Shown: one piece after another, positions 1 to 8,195 of the stretch
Position numbering within the stretch: the first letter of the stretch is position 1
Layout of the letters: every line of letters begins with the position of its first letter
Origin: Thermoflavimicrobium daqui
GTDB lineage: Bacteria > Bacillota > Bacilli > Thermoactinomycetales > Thermoactinomycetaceae
DNA: 64,000 bases
Direction: 5' to 3'
Assembly (NCBI RefSeq): GCF_003313465.1
Contig: NZ_KZ845667.1
Location: 62,001-126,000 of the forward strand
Notes under the pieces: model-generated
What the model was told of the DNA's origin: nothing
Seen by the model: the letters and a program-made list of their open reading frames with translations, nothing else
Database searches by the model: none
Position numbers and translations under genes: made by a program

Positions 1-756
1 TCTCTCGATAAACTGGGTGTCAATGTTACAGGAGTACCACAACAAGGAATTCCTTCTTATCTTTCAAAGTATAAAAGCTCAAAGTATACCAATGTAGGTG
101 GGTTAAAAGAACCTGACTTTGAAAAAATTAATGAAATTGGTGCTGATTTAATTATTATCTCTGGTAGACAAGCTGAGCAGTATAAAGAGTTTTCTAAAAT
201 TGCTCCAACCATTCATCTCGCAGTAGATACAGCAAATTATATGGATTCTTTTAAAGAAAATATGAAAACATTAGGAAAGATTTTTGATAAAGAAGCTGTT
301 GTAGACCAAGAGCTTGCAAAAATTGAAGAAAGCATTAAGAATCTAAAACTAAAAGCGACTGCAAGTAAAAAGAACGCCTTAATTATTTTAGCAAATGACA
401 ATAAAGTTAGTGCTTATGGAGCTAATTCTAGATTTGGAATTATTCATGATGTATTTGGTTTAACACCTGTTGATAAGAATATTAAAGTATCTACACATGG
501 ACAAAGCATTTCTTTCGAATATATTGCAGAGAAAAATCCAGACTATCTCTATGTCATTGACCGAGGTACTGTTGTAAAAGGAAACAAACTGCAATCTTCA
601 GCAAAACAAGTTGTAGAAAATGAATTAGTTAAGAACACCAAAGCATATAAAGAGAAACATATCGTATATCTCGATGCAAACTATTGGTACCTTTCCGGTG
701 GAGGACTAGTTTCCGTCGCCGAGATGGCAAAAGAAATCGAAAAAAGTATTCAGTAG
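1..756 (+). CDS. Siderophore ABC transporter substrate-binding protein (5' end outside window)
   Basis: The reading frame is open from base 1 and gives the last 251 residues of a periplasmic-binding-protein fold (Peripla_BP_2, YclQ/CeuE/FatB type). Visible family features are the 'VGGLKEPDFEKI' segment, the 'ADLIIISGRQ' strand, a long linking helix rich in Lys/Glu, and the C-terminal 'YLDANYWYLSGGG' stretch typical of catecholate or petrobactin binders. The missing part should carry the lipoprotein signal. It would capture ferric siderophore at the outer face of the membrane and hand it to a permease/ATPase, which must lie upstream, outside the window. The family is clear; the exact siderophore is not. 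Confidence 0.9.
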   Translation, partial: SLDKLGVNVTGVPQQGIPSYLSKYKSSKYTNVGGLKEPDFEKINEIGADLIIISGRQAEQYKEFSKIAPTIHLAVDTANYMDSFKENMKTLGKIFDKEAVVDQELAKIEESIKNLKLKATASKKNALIILANDNKVSAYGANSRFGIIHDVFGLTPVDKNIKVSTHGQSISFEYIAEKNPDYLYVIDRGTVVKGNKLQSSAKQVVENELVKNTKAYKEKHIVYLDANYWYLSGGGLVSVAEMAKEIEKSIQ

Positions 757-779
757 AAATACTTGATTGTGATTAAAAG

Positions 780-819
780 GATACCATCGTTGAATTTCCA
801 ACGGCGGTATCTTTTTTTC
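780..819 (+). terminator. Intrinsic terminator of the siderophore gene
   Basis: Arms GATACC...CGTTG and CAACG...GGTATC (780-792 with 798-811) form a stem with one internal mismatch, followed by seven T residues. It starts 24 bases after the stop codon. Confidence 0.85.
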
Positions 820-837
820 TGCTAGTTCGATAAATAA

Positions 838-1012
838 CGCTTTATATCTTTGCGAGCGGGAAACCTCTAGCAAGGCGAACCATGATCGAGACATCAACGC
901 TGCTAAAAACATTTTGTAAGAAGGTATGAGAGTAATTGCCATGGGACTCATGATCTAAGCTTGGTACACGAAGAGATTACCCAAGAATCCCCTGCGTTTA
1001 CGCATGGGGGGG
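838..1012 (+). mobile_element. Right-end relic of an IS200/IS605-family element with tnpB tail
   Basis: Bases 848-919 translate to a peptide ending NHDRDINAAKNIL and a stop, the signature C-terminal motif of IS605 OrfB/TnpB; the Cys residues of its zinc finger are mostly lost. About 70 bases further on, CCAAGAATCC leads into the stem CCCCTGCG/CGCATGGGG (989-1009), the subterminal palindrome typical of IS605 right ends. No transposase or left end is present, so this is a dead 3' fragment. The segment between tnpB stop and palindrome is where the omega RNA of a complete element would lie. Confidence 0.75.
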
Positions 1013-1019
1013 TAAGATA

Positions 1020-1121
1020 GCAGCAGTAGGTTTTGGATGGGAAAAAATCTTTCAACTCTTTTTTTTCGCCCAATTAATAGGGTTCATTGGAGAGAGTGTA
1101 GTATCAGGTTTATCCGGTTAA
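1020..1121 (+). other. Short open stretch, possible fragment of a membrane protein
   Basis: Directly beyond the IS605 right end an open frame without a start encodes about 33 residues, with the hydrophobic segment IFQLFFFAQLIGFIGESVV, then a stop. It could be the 3' end of a membrane-protein gene cut by the element or by deletion. I do not recognise the family, and chance is possible. Confidence 0.2.
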
Positions 1122-1153
1122 GTCAAAATTCTCTTTCTATTAAACAAAAGGTT

Positions 1154-2257
1154 TCATACAGGGGATTTTGGTGGTTTATCATGTCTTAAAAATTGAATAC
1201 AAACAGGCTCAGAAACGTGTAAAGAGTCCCGAGGTTCGGATAATTTGCCTGTTTCTTGATCGATTTCAAAGGAGATAATCGAATCGGAACTTTGATTAGC
1301 CACCACTAAAAAGCGTCCATCTGGTGACAAGGAAAAATTGCGAGGGTTATTCCCTCTGGTTGATACCTTATCCACAAAAGTTAAATGACCATTTTCTTGA
1401 TTAATTTGATATATGAAAATACTGTTATCCCCCCGAATGGATCCATACAAAAATCTTCCTGAAGGCAGAATGTGTATATCTGCACCAGTGTTCTTAGGAT
1501 TAATTGGTTGAGGTAAGGTAGGGATATTTTGTAACTGTGTAAGTGAGCCATCATTTGTATAGGAATATACGGTAATTGTACAATCTAGTTCATTGATAAG
1601 ATAGGCGTAAGGATTGAGCGGATGAAATACAAGGTGCCGAGGACCTGCACCTGGTTGAAGTTGGATGTCTTTTATATTGTTTAGTTTATTGTCTTTAGTT
1701 AATTGGTAGATTTTAATTCTATCTAAACCCAGATCCGGAACATAAGCAAATTGCATAGAGGGATCGATAATAATCGAATGAGGGTGTGCGTTTGATTGTC
1801 TGTCCACGCGAATACTACTTCCTTCATGTTGTACCAGATCGGTGATCTCACCAATCTCTCCATTTGCTCGGATGGGAAAACTACAAATATTCCCCCCAGA
1901 ATAATTAACTGCAAACAACTGCCTCTTTTGACTATTCAAACTTACATAACATGGATGTGCGCCGAGAGTAAGCTGTTCATTTAGATAAGTAAGTTCCCCT
2001 GTTTTTGGATGAATTCGATAAGAAACTACTTTGCCACTCTGTCTACCATCTACTTCCTTCGTTTCACTAACTGCATAAAGAATTTTTTGATCCTGATCAA
2101 TCGTTAAGAAAGAAGGATGCTCTATATCATTGATACGATCGATGAGTTTCATCGTTCCTGTACTAGGATTAAATGAACATTGATAGATTCCAGTGGTATT
2201 TTTATTCGTATATGATCCGATGTACATAAAGATGGATTCTTTTACTTGCTGATTCAT
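1154..2257 (-). CDS. Lactonase-family seven-bladed beta-propeller (6-phosphogluconolactonase type)
   Basis: The 367-residue protein has the repeating blade pattern of the lactonase/YbhE family (B. subtilis YkgB type): 'YIGSYTNKNTTGIY' at the N-terminus, 'HPCYVSLN', 'NAHPHSIIIDPS', 'GAGPRHLVFHP' and 'NPRNFSLSPDGRFLVVANQ'. Members hydrolyse 6-phosphogluconolactone in the oxidative pentose phosphate pathway, though many paralogues are uncharacterised. There is no signal peptide, so it should be cytoplasmic. The start has AGAGGGA just upstream. It stands alone between convergent and divergent neighbours. Family call is strong; the substrate is inferred. Confidence 0.85.
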   Translation of the reverse strand: MNQQVKESIFMYIGSYTNKNTTGIYQCSFNPSTGTMKLIDRINDIEHPSFLTIDQDQKILYAVSETKEVDGRQSGKVVSYRIHPKTGELTYLNEQLTLGAHPCYVSLNSQKRQLFAVNYSGGNICSFPIRANGEIGEITDLVQHEGSSIRVDRQSNAHPHSIIIDPSMQFAYVPDLGLDRIKIYQLTKDNKLNNIKDIQLQPGAGPRHLVFHPLNPYAYLINELDCTITVYSYTNDGSLTQLQNIPTLPQPINPKNTGADIHILPSGRFLYGSIRGDNSIFIYQINQENGHLTFVDKVSTRGNNPRNFSLSPDGRFLVVANQSSDSIISFEIDQETGKLSEPRDSLHVSEPVCIQFLRHDKPPKSPV

Positions 2258-2446
2258 GTTATCGTCCCTCTTCTCTCTATAATGTTAAATCCAGATCTCG
2301 AATTTAGAAGATAATATAAATAATATTCTATCAGATATCAAACCATTTCATATAGAAATATAATAAAATAAATTTTGTAAAATGATTTTGATTTTATAAC
2401 TAAGAAAAGAATTTAAACGCCCTCAATTTATAATTGGAGGAAAATT

Positions 2447-3097
2447 ATGTCTGAAACAAAGAAGAAACTGGTTGTGATTACAGGCGTAACGAAGGGACTT
2501 GGGCGAGCAATGATCGATCGATTTGCAGAATATGGTTGGGTAATTGCCGGCTGCGGGCGATCGGTCAGTCAAATTGAAGAAATACGCTCACAATTTAAGC
2601 AGGAACATGACTTTCAATCTGTTGATATTTCTGACTTTGAAGCGGTTGCTAAGTGGGGAAAGGAGATTCTTAAGGATTATGGGGCACCCGATTTGCTTAT
2701 TAATAATGCCTCAATTGTCAATAAAAACGCCCCACTTTGGGAGATTTCTGCCGAAGAGTTTACCCGTGTAATGAATATAAATGTGAATGGTGTACAGAAT
2801 GTAATCCAAACTTTTGTTCCAGCAATGATTAAGAAGAAACAAGGGGTTATTATCAATATCAGCTCAAGTTGGGGACGATCCGGCGAGGCAGATCTTGCTC
2901 CTTATTGTGCTTCTAAGTTTGCGATCGAAGGGTTAACACAGTCAATGGCTATGGAGTTACCACAAGGGATTGTAGTCGTTGCATTAGATCCAGGTGGAAG
3001 TATTGATACACCAATGCTTCATGCATGCGCTCCAAAATATGTGAATACATCACCCTCTCCAGACGCTTGGTCGCGTGTAGCAGTCCCTTATATATGA
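2447..3097 (+). CDS. SDR-family oxidoreductase, C-terminally truncated by a stop codon
   Basis: A short-chain dehydrogenase of 216 residues. It shows the Rossmann dinucleotide motif TGVTKGLG (residues 13-20), NNAS, the catalytic Ser in 'ISSSWG' and YCASK. GGAGG lies 7 bases before ATG. The frame stops at TGA (3095-3097), but in the same frame the next 19 codons (3098-3154) read SIDSNDNGKSLTCPVVVSK before TAA at 3155, and NGKSLT.P resembles the normal SDR C-terminus. The natural gene therefore probably ended at 3157 and carries a nonsense mutation removing about 20 residues. The active site is intact, so partial function is possible. Confidence 0.85.
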   Translation: MSETKKKLVVITGVTKGLGRAMIDRFAEYGWVIAGCGRSVSQIEEIRSQFKQEHDFQSVDISDFEAVAKWGKEILKDYGAPDLLINNASIVNKNAPLWEISAEEFTRVMNINVNGVQNVIQTFVPAMIKKKQGVIINISSSWGRSGEADLAPYCASKFAIEGLTQSMAMELPQGIVVVALDPGGSIDTPMLHACAPKYVNTSPSPDAWSRVAVPYI

Positions 3098-3331
3098 AGT
3101 ATAGATTCAAACGATAATGGAAAGTCCTTAACTTGTCCCGTCGTAGTTAGTAAATAAGGTTATTAAAACCAGACTAGGATTAAGATAGAATTGAAAATTA
3201 TGCACTTTACATATATACCCTTTGTTACATGGGCATAAAGGTAATTTTAGGCTAAATATGTCATGAATCTGGGGCAGGTGGCTTTTTAGTTTATTTAAGA
3301 TTTGTTATAGCATGAACAGGAGGAATACAGA

Positions 3332-4597
3332 GTGAGAAAATTCTCTCTAGGATTATTAAAACAAGCAGATTTTCGCAATTTTTGGCTTGGTCACACTATT
3401 TCTATGTTTGGTGTACAAATAACATTGGTGGCTTTGCCGTTAGTTGCTGCCATTAATCTTGGTGCGACTCCGCTTCAAATGGGAATCTTACAAGCGGTTG
3501 AATTTTTACCTTATATTATCATTAGTTTGTTTGCTGGAGTATGGGTGGACAGAAAGCCCAAACGTCCTATTTTAATTATTACTGATATCCTTAGGGCGCT
3601 TCTATTATTAGGTATCCCATTGGGTATATATTTGGATTTGCTGTCGATGCCGCTGCTTTTCCTAATAGCTGGATTAGTCGGAATTAATACCGTTTTCTTC
3701 GACATTAGCCATACTTCATATCTTCCGTTTATGGTTCGGCGTGAGGACTTGGTAGAAGGAAATAGTAAGTTAGAATTTAGTAGCTCCAGTGCTACGACAG
3801 TAGGACAAAGTATTGGAGGAGCTTTGATTCAGATATTCTCAGCCCCTTTTGCAATCTTTTTTAATGTAGGAACTTATTTGCTCTCAGCTATCTTTTTAAG
3901 TTTAATCAAAACAAAAGAGCTACCCATTGAAAAACGTCCAGAAGAACAAAATGTGTGGGCTGAAATTCGTGAAGGAACCTCATTTGTTTTTGGTAATCAA
4001 GTGATTCGGACCCTGTTAATGGCAACAATGATTTTTAATTTATTTACCTATGTGATTGAGCCTATTTTCATATTGTATATTACACGAACGTTGAAACTAG
4101 AGCCGATCTATATCGGATTTATTTTCTCGATGTCAGGAGTTGGGGCGCTTTTAGGAGCGATGATTGCTAGCTCTTTTGCCAAAAAACTGGGAATCGGAAG
4201 AGCTCTTGTCGCATCTTTACTGATAGCAGGGGTTGTCTCTTTTTTAATCCCATTTGCTACGTTTTTACCATTGTTACCTGCCGTGATCCTGATTATGACC
4301 ATGTATATGATCGATGCTGCGATGGTTATTGTGTTCAATATTATTCAACGGAGTCTGCGAACTTCCATAACACCCGATTATTTACAAGGAAGGATGAATG
4401 CATCTATTCGCCTATTTGTGATGGGAGTGGTTCCAGTAGGCTCCTTGCTCGGCGGGTGGTTGGGCGGCATGATTGGTACTACTTCTACCTTAATTGTGGG
4501 TGCAATAGGTATTATGTGTTCATCGGTCTTTATTCTTCTCTCTACTGTTCGTACATTAAGACAACCTGAAGAAATAGTGCCTAAGGTAGAAGAATAG
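3332..4597 (+). CDS. MFS transporter, MFS_3/EntS-like
   Basis: A 421-residue integral membrane protein with about twelve hydrophobic segments. The N-terminal 'FRNFWLGHTISMFGVQI' and the loop 'VWVDRKPKRPILIITD' (residues 68-83) match the MFS_3 / drug:H+ antiporter-3 group, which includes enterobactin exporter EntS and macrolide exporters. It starts at GTG with AGGAGG upstream. It follows the SDR gene after 230 bases and looks monocistronic. An export role for a small hydrophobic molecule is inferred from the family; the substrate is unknown. The following 349 bases (4598-4946) hold no gene, only the inverted repeat at 4885-4932. Confidence 0.85.
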   Translation: MRKFSLGLLKQADFRNFWLGHTISMFGVQITLVALPLVAAINLGATPLQMGILQAVEFLPYIIISLFAGVWVDRKPKRPILIITDILRALLLLGIPLGIYLDLLSMPLLFLIAGLVGINTVFFDISHTSYLPFMVRREDLVEGNSKLEFSSSSATTVGQSIGGALIQIFSAPFAIFFNVGTYLLSAIFLSLIKTKELPIEKRPEEQNVWAEIREGTSFVFGNQVIRTLLMATMIFNLFTYVIEPIFILYITRTLKLEPIYIGFIFSMSGVGALLGAMIASSFAKKLGIGRALVASLLIAGVVSFLIPFATFLPLLPAVILIMTMYMIDAAMVIVFNIIQRSLRTSITPDYLQGRMNASIRLFVMGVVPVGSLLGGWLGGMIGTTSTLIVGAIGIMCSSVFILLSTVRTLRQPEEIVPKVEE

Positions 4598-4884
4598 AAG
4601 GGGAATATGTCATCAGTAAAAATTATTGGAATAGTGTAGATTGGTAGAATAAGTGGAACTTGTCGAGGTATAGTATATGGATGGAAGAAAATCTAACTTT
4701 ATTTCTACTAAACTATATATCTATAAAGCTGCCTAACAAAAAAACTAGTAAAAAAAAATAGAGAGCTTATTAGTGGTAGATCGCCGCAAAAAAATAATAT
4801 AGAAATATCTTCAGGCAGTGTAATCAAGGATTAAGGTGATATTTAAACTTTAAAGAAATTTATAGAAATCTGATAATATAGAAG

Positions 4885-4932
4885 ATAAGACCTTCCCGTC
4901 GAGTTTGGAAGGTCTTATCCAAACTCGATGGG
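4885..4932. repeat. Overlapping inverted repeats, mutually exclusive hairpins
   Basis: ATAAGACCTTCC (4885-4896) pairs perfectly with GGAAGGTCTTAT (4907-4918). The loop-side sequence GAGTTTGG pairs instead with CCAAACTC (4919-4926), extended by CCGTC/GATGGG. Both stems cannot form together. No long T run follows on either strand, so a plain terminator for the minus-strand DinB gene is uncertain. Confidence 0.6.
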
Positions 4933-4946
4933 TATATAGGATTGGA

Positions 4947-5474
4947 TTAGTTCCAACTCATTCGTTCTCTAAGCGTTGTGATATGAGCAAGATGATGCTT
5001 TCCATGCCATGCATATAAACCTACACACTGATCTAAGCAAATTTCGTTAGAATCAGGGTGGTAAAAAGTTTTTTGAAAATCGTTAGAGGATAAGGATTGT
5101 AATAACGTTACCCATCTTTGGTGTAAGTGGTCAAGTAAGCCAAGTGATAACTCTACAGGACTGTATTTGGCATCAAGAAGTTCAGCCCATCTTTGTTCTT
5201 CATAAGGTTTTATTGTAGGCGTTTCTTCAGTTAAGGCAAGTCGGAAACGGGTATAGGCATTGATATGGCTATCAGCAACATGGTGAACCACTTGACGGAC
5301 TGTCCAACCGTCTGGACGATACACGGTATCTAATTGTGCTTCATCTAATCCCTGAATAGCTTGTTTTAATTGTAATGGTAAATTCTTAATATCTTCAATC
5401 CAGCTTTCTAACTTTTCAGGAGAAACCTTTTCTTTGAGGGAGAACTGTCCTATCGGATATTTTAAATGATTCAT
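4947..5474 (-). CDS. DinB/YfiT-like putative metal-dependent hydrolase (bacillithiol transferase family)
   Basis: A 175-residue DinB-fold four-helix protein closest in pattern to B. subtilis YfiT. The three expected metal-ligand histidines are visible in 'VVHHVADSH' (about residues 64-72) and 'WHGKHHLAHI' near the C-terminus. The family includes bacillithiol-S-transferases (BstA) that conjugate bacillithiol to electrophiles for detoxification; activity here is inferred. No signal peptide, so cytoplasmic. Standalone gene; the inverted repeat at 4885-4932 lies just past its stop. Confidence 0.8.
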   Translation of the reverse strand: MNHLKYPIGQFSLKEKVSPEKLESWIEDIKNLPLQLKQAIQGLDEAQLDTVYRPDGWTVRQVVHHVADSHINAYTRFRLALTEETPTIKPYEEQRWAELLDAKYSPVELSLGLLDHLHQRWVTLLQSLSSNDFQKTFYHPDSNEICLDQCVGLYAWHGKHHLAHITTLRERMSWN

Positions 5475-6012
5475 TAAGTTAACCTCATTTCTTATGTAGT
5501 AATGAAGATATGTATATTTCTGATCATCGTATCCTAAAAAGGAGAATAAATAAAGTTACAAAAAAATAAAAATTTGACTAAATAAAAGCAATAATATATA
5601 ATAAAGTTCTAATTCATCAGATAAGAGCATAAATTATACCTTCCCACACTGAACACTATTTTAAAAAGTCGACAAACTGAGGGCGAAAGATAGAATGAGA
5701 TCAATAGTAGTTGATCTTAATAGGCTGATGGTTTGAGGCCTTTTGAAATAGCTGATTGAAGAATGTAGATAAACGATTTTCAATATTTAGTGACAGCTTC
5801 GAATCGTGAGCAAACAGCTTTTGTATAGCTGGAAGCTACTGATAAGTTATCCACGACTCGACTCCGGCTAATCTAAAAGATGAAAATGGTTTTCTGTCTC
5901 TTCTATATTCGGTCAGGGTGCGGTTACCATCATGTAAACACATTTTTTCTTAAAAATAGGAAAAGTGTCCTTTGCTTATGCTTTTTTCTGAAAGATAAGG
6001 GGAAAATGGAAT
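5475..6012 (+). other. 538-bp region upstream of thrS; leader not resolved
   Basis: This long AT-rich gap precedes thrS, a gene that in Bacilli is often under T-box control. I looked for the T-box consensus AGGGTGGnACCGCG and found only the weak AGGGTGCGGTTACC at about 5916-5929. The segment ACACATTTTTTC...GAAAAGTGT (about 5938-5969) could fold as a hairpin. Ribosome site AAGGGGAAA lies at 5997-6005. A diverged regulatory leader is possible, but I cannot support a named class. Confidence 0.3.
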
Positions 6013-7944
6013 ATGGCAAACACTATTCAAGTAAAGTTCAAAGATGGATCAATACGGTTATTTTCTGCTGGAGTAACATGTAAGGATCTCGCTTTTACGA
6101 TTTCAAAAAGCTTAGGAAAAAAAGCAGTCGCAGTAAAAGTGAATGGGCAATCTTTTGATCTCTCGTATGTTCTGGAAAGTGATGCAGAGGTTGAAATCTT
6201 AACTCTTGAAGACTCGATGGGAATCGAAGTGATGCGATTAACAACAGCACATGTAATGGCGCAAGCGATTAAAAGACTCTACCCAGAAGTGAAACTAGCG
6301 ATTGGTCCTGTTATTCCGGGTGGGTTTTATTATGATTTTGCAGATCGAACATTTAATTTGGAAGACTTATCGAAGATTGAAGCAGAAATGAAGCGTATTA
6401 TCCAAGAAAATCTACCGATCGAACGTCGAGTAGTATCTCGAGAGGAGGCATTAGCTTATTTTCAAGAGAAAGATGAGCGTTTCAAAGTAGAAATGATCCA
6501 AGACACCCCGATCGGTGAAGAAATTACCTTATATCAACAAGGTGAGTATACAGATCTCTGTCGTGGACCACATCTTCCTTCCACAGGACTAGTAAAAGCC
6601 TTTAAGTTAATGTCCATAGCTGGATCATATTGGCGTGGAGACGCAAATCGTGAGATGCTAACTCGGATTTATGGAGTCGCATTTCGTACGCATCAAGAGC
6701 TAAATAATCATTTGCGTGAAATAGAAGAAGCGAAACAAAGAGATCATCGGAAAGTGGGAAAAGAACAAGAGATTTTTATGTTATGCAAAGAAGTAGGGCA
6801 AGGTCTTCCGATTTGGCTTCCAAAGGGTGCGAAGATACGCCGACTTATCGAGAGTTATATGATCGATTTAGAAGAAAAAATGGGATATGAGCATGTATAC
6901 TCCCCCCATCTAGCAAACATCAATTTATATAAAATCGCTGATTACTTACAGCAATATTCGGATGAGTTGTATCCATCTCTGAAGTTGGATAAGCAAGAGG
7001 AGCTTATTTTACGTCCGATCAATTGTCCACATCATATGATGGTATTTAAATCAAAGGTTCGGAGTTATCGTGATTTACCTGTAAGGATTGCCGAATTGGG
7101 AATGATGCATCGTAATGAAATACCAGAAACACTTACAGGACTAGAGCGAGTTCGAGTCATGACAATGAATGATGCTCATATTTTCTGCCGTCAGGATCAA
7201 ATCAAAGAAGAGTTTAAACAGGTGGTACGATTGATCAAACAGGTATATGACGATTTTGGGATTATCAACTATTTCTATCGACTATCCTATCCTAACCTCC
7301 ATGGTCAGGACGATACAAAATGGGAACTTTCCCAGCAACAACTAAAAGAAACCCTTGATGAACTAGGTCTTGATTATGTAGAAGAAATAAATGATGCAGC
7401 CCCTTATGGTGGACCTAAATTAGATGTACAAGTGAAGACAGCTTCAGGAAAAACAGAAACTTTATCAACGATTCAGCTCGACTTCCAACTTCCTGAGCAC
7501 TTTGAACTCAACTATATTAATGAGACTAGCCAAAAGGAGTGCCCTATGGTCATTCATCATAGTATCTTGGGAACGTTGGAACGTTTTATCGCTTTCCTTA
7601 TTGAACAATATCAAGGGGCTTTTCCGATTTGGCTAGCACCCATTCAAGTAAGGGTGGTTACCGTGGGGCAAGATTATGAAGACTATGCACAAGAAGTAGC
7701 AAAGAAACTCCAGCATTCAGGGATTCGAGTCGAACTGGATGCGAATGCAGAAACCTTAAATTATAAAATTCGCCGTGCACAAATCGATAGAATTCCATAT
7801 ACGCTGGTGATTGGTGAGCGGGAACTTGGGATGCAGGTTGTACGACCTCGTCACTATGGAAGAGGGGATCTAGGAGTCATGTCGCTAGATATTTTCCTAG
7901 CTCGAGTACAAGAAGAGGTATACCACAAAGAATTGTTGATCTAA
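6013..7944 (+). CDS. thrS: Threonyl-tRNA synthetase
   Basis: A full-length 643-residue class II synthetase that charges tRNA-Thr. TGS domain residues 1-62; second additional (editing) domain about 65-225; catalytic core about 240-535, with the zinc ligands in 'RPINCPHHM', 'NDAHIFC' and 'IHHSILGTLERF'; anticodon-binding domain about 540-643. Oddity: the editing motif HxxxH reads RLTTAH (residues 75-80), so its first histidine is Leu76; the second (His80) and the CRGPH motif are kept. Loss of that His is known to damage clearance of Ser-tRNA-Thr in E. coli ThrRS. Start chosen at ATG with AAGGGGAAA 8 bases before. Confidence 0.95.
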   Translation: MANTIQVKFKDGSIRLFSAGVTCKDLAFTISKSLGKKAVAVKVNGQSFDLSYVLESDAEVEILTLEDSMGIEVMRLTTAHVMAQAIKRLYPEVKLAIGPVIPGGFYYDFADRTFNLEDLSKIEAEMKRIIQENLPIERRVVSREEALAYFQEKDERFKVEMIQDTPIGEEITLYQQGEYTDLCRGPHLPSTGLVKAFKLMSIAGSYWRGDANREMLTRIYGVAFRTHQELNNHLREIEEAKQRDHRKVGKEQEIFMLCKEVGQGLPIWLPKGAKIRRLIESYMIDLEEKMGYEHVYSPHLANINLYKIADYLQQYSDELYPSLKLDKQEELILRPINCPHHMMVFKSKVRSYRDLPVRIAELGMMHRNEIPETLTGLERVRVMTMNDAHIFCRQDQIKEEFKQVVRLIKQVYDDFGIINYFYRLSYPNLHGQDDTKWELSQQQLKETLDELGLDYVEEINDAAPYGGPKLDVQVKTASGKTETLSTIQLDFQLPEHFELNYINETSQKECPMVIHHSILGTLERFIAFLIEQYQGAFPIWLAPIQVRVVTVGQDYEDYAQEVAKKLQHSGIRVELDANAETLNYKIRRAQIDRIPYTLVIGERELGMQVVRPRHYGRGDLGVMSLDIFLARVQEEVYHKELLI

Positions 7945-7955
7945 GGATAATAAAT

Positions 7956-7995
7956 GAAAGAGAGCCCCGTCGATCTGCGAAAGGCTCTCTTTTTA
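7956..7995 (+). terminator. Intrinsic terminator of thrS
   Basis: AAAGAGAGCC (7957-7966) pairs with GGCTCTCTTT (7983-7992), loop of 16, then a T run. Confidence 0.85.
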
Positions 7996-8064
7996 TGCTA
8001 TTAAAGGACAAAATAATTAAATGATTGCCACATCGAGTATGATTCAATCATTTAAAAGAAAAAG

Positions 8065-8108
8065 AAAAGCTAATTCTCCCTAAATAAAAAAGGGAAATTA
8101 GCTTTTTT
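8065..8108. terminator. Bidirectional terminator between thrS and the MFS gene
   Basis: AAAAGCTAATT.TCCCT and AGGGA.ATTAGCTTTTTT form a strong hairpin with A/T tracts on both sides, placed between convergent genes. Confidence 0.8.
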
Positions 8109-8195
8109 AGTACTCAGAAATTTCAAATGATAGAAAATCAAAACCTTCACCCGAAGATCGTTTATTGAAAAGAGCATGGTGGTATGTAGAAACGG

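Noticed and set aside
5880-6012. T-box riboswitch before thrS
   Set aside because: Only AGGGTGCGGTTACC loosely resembles the T-box core; no specifier stem or T-rich terminator in the right place could be drawn.
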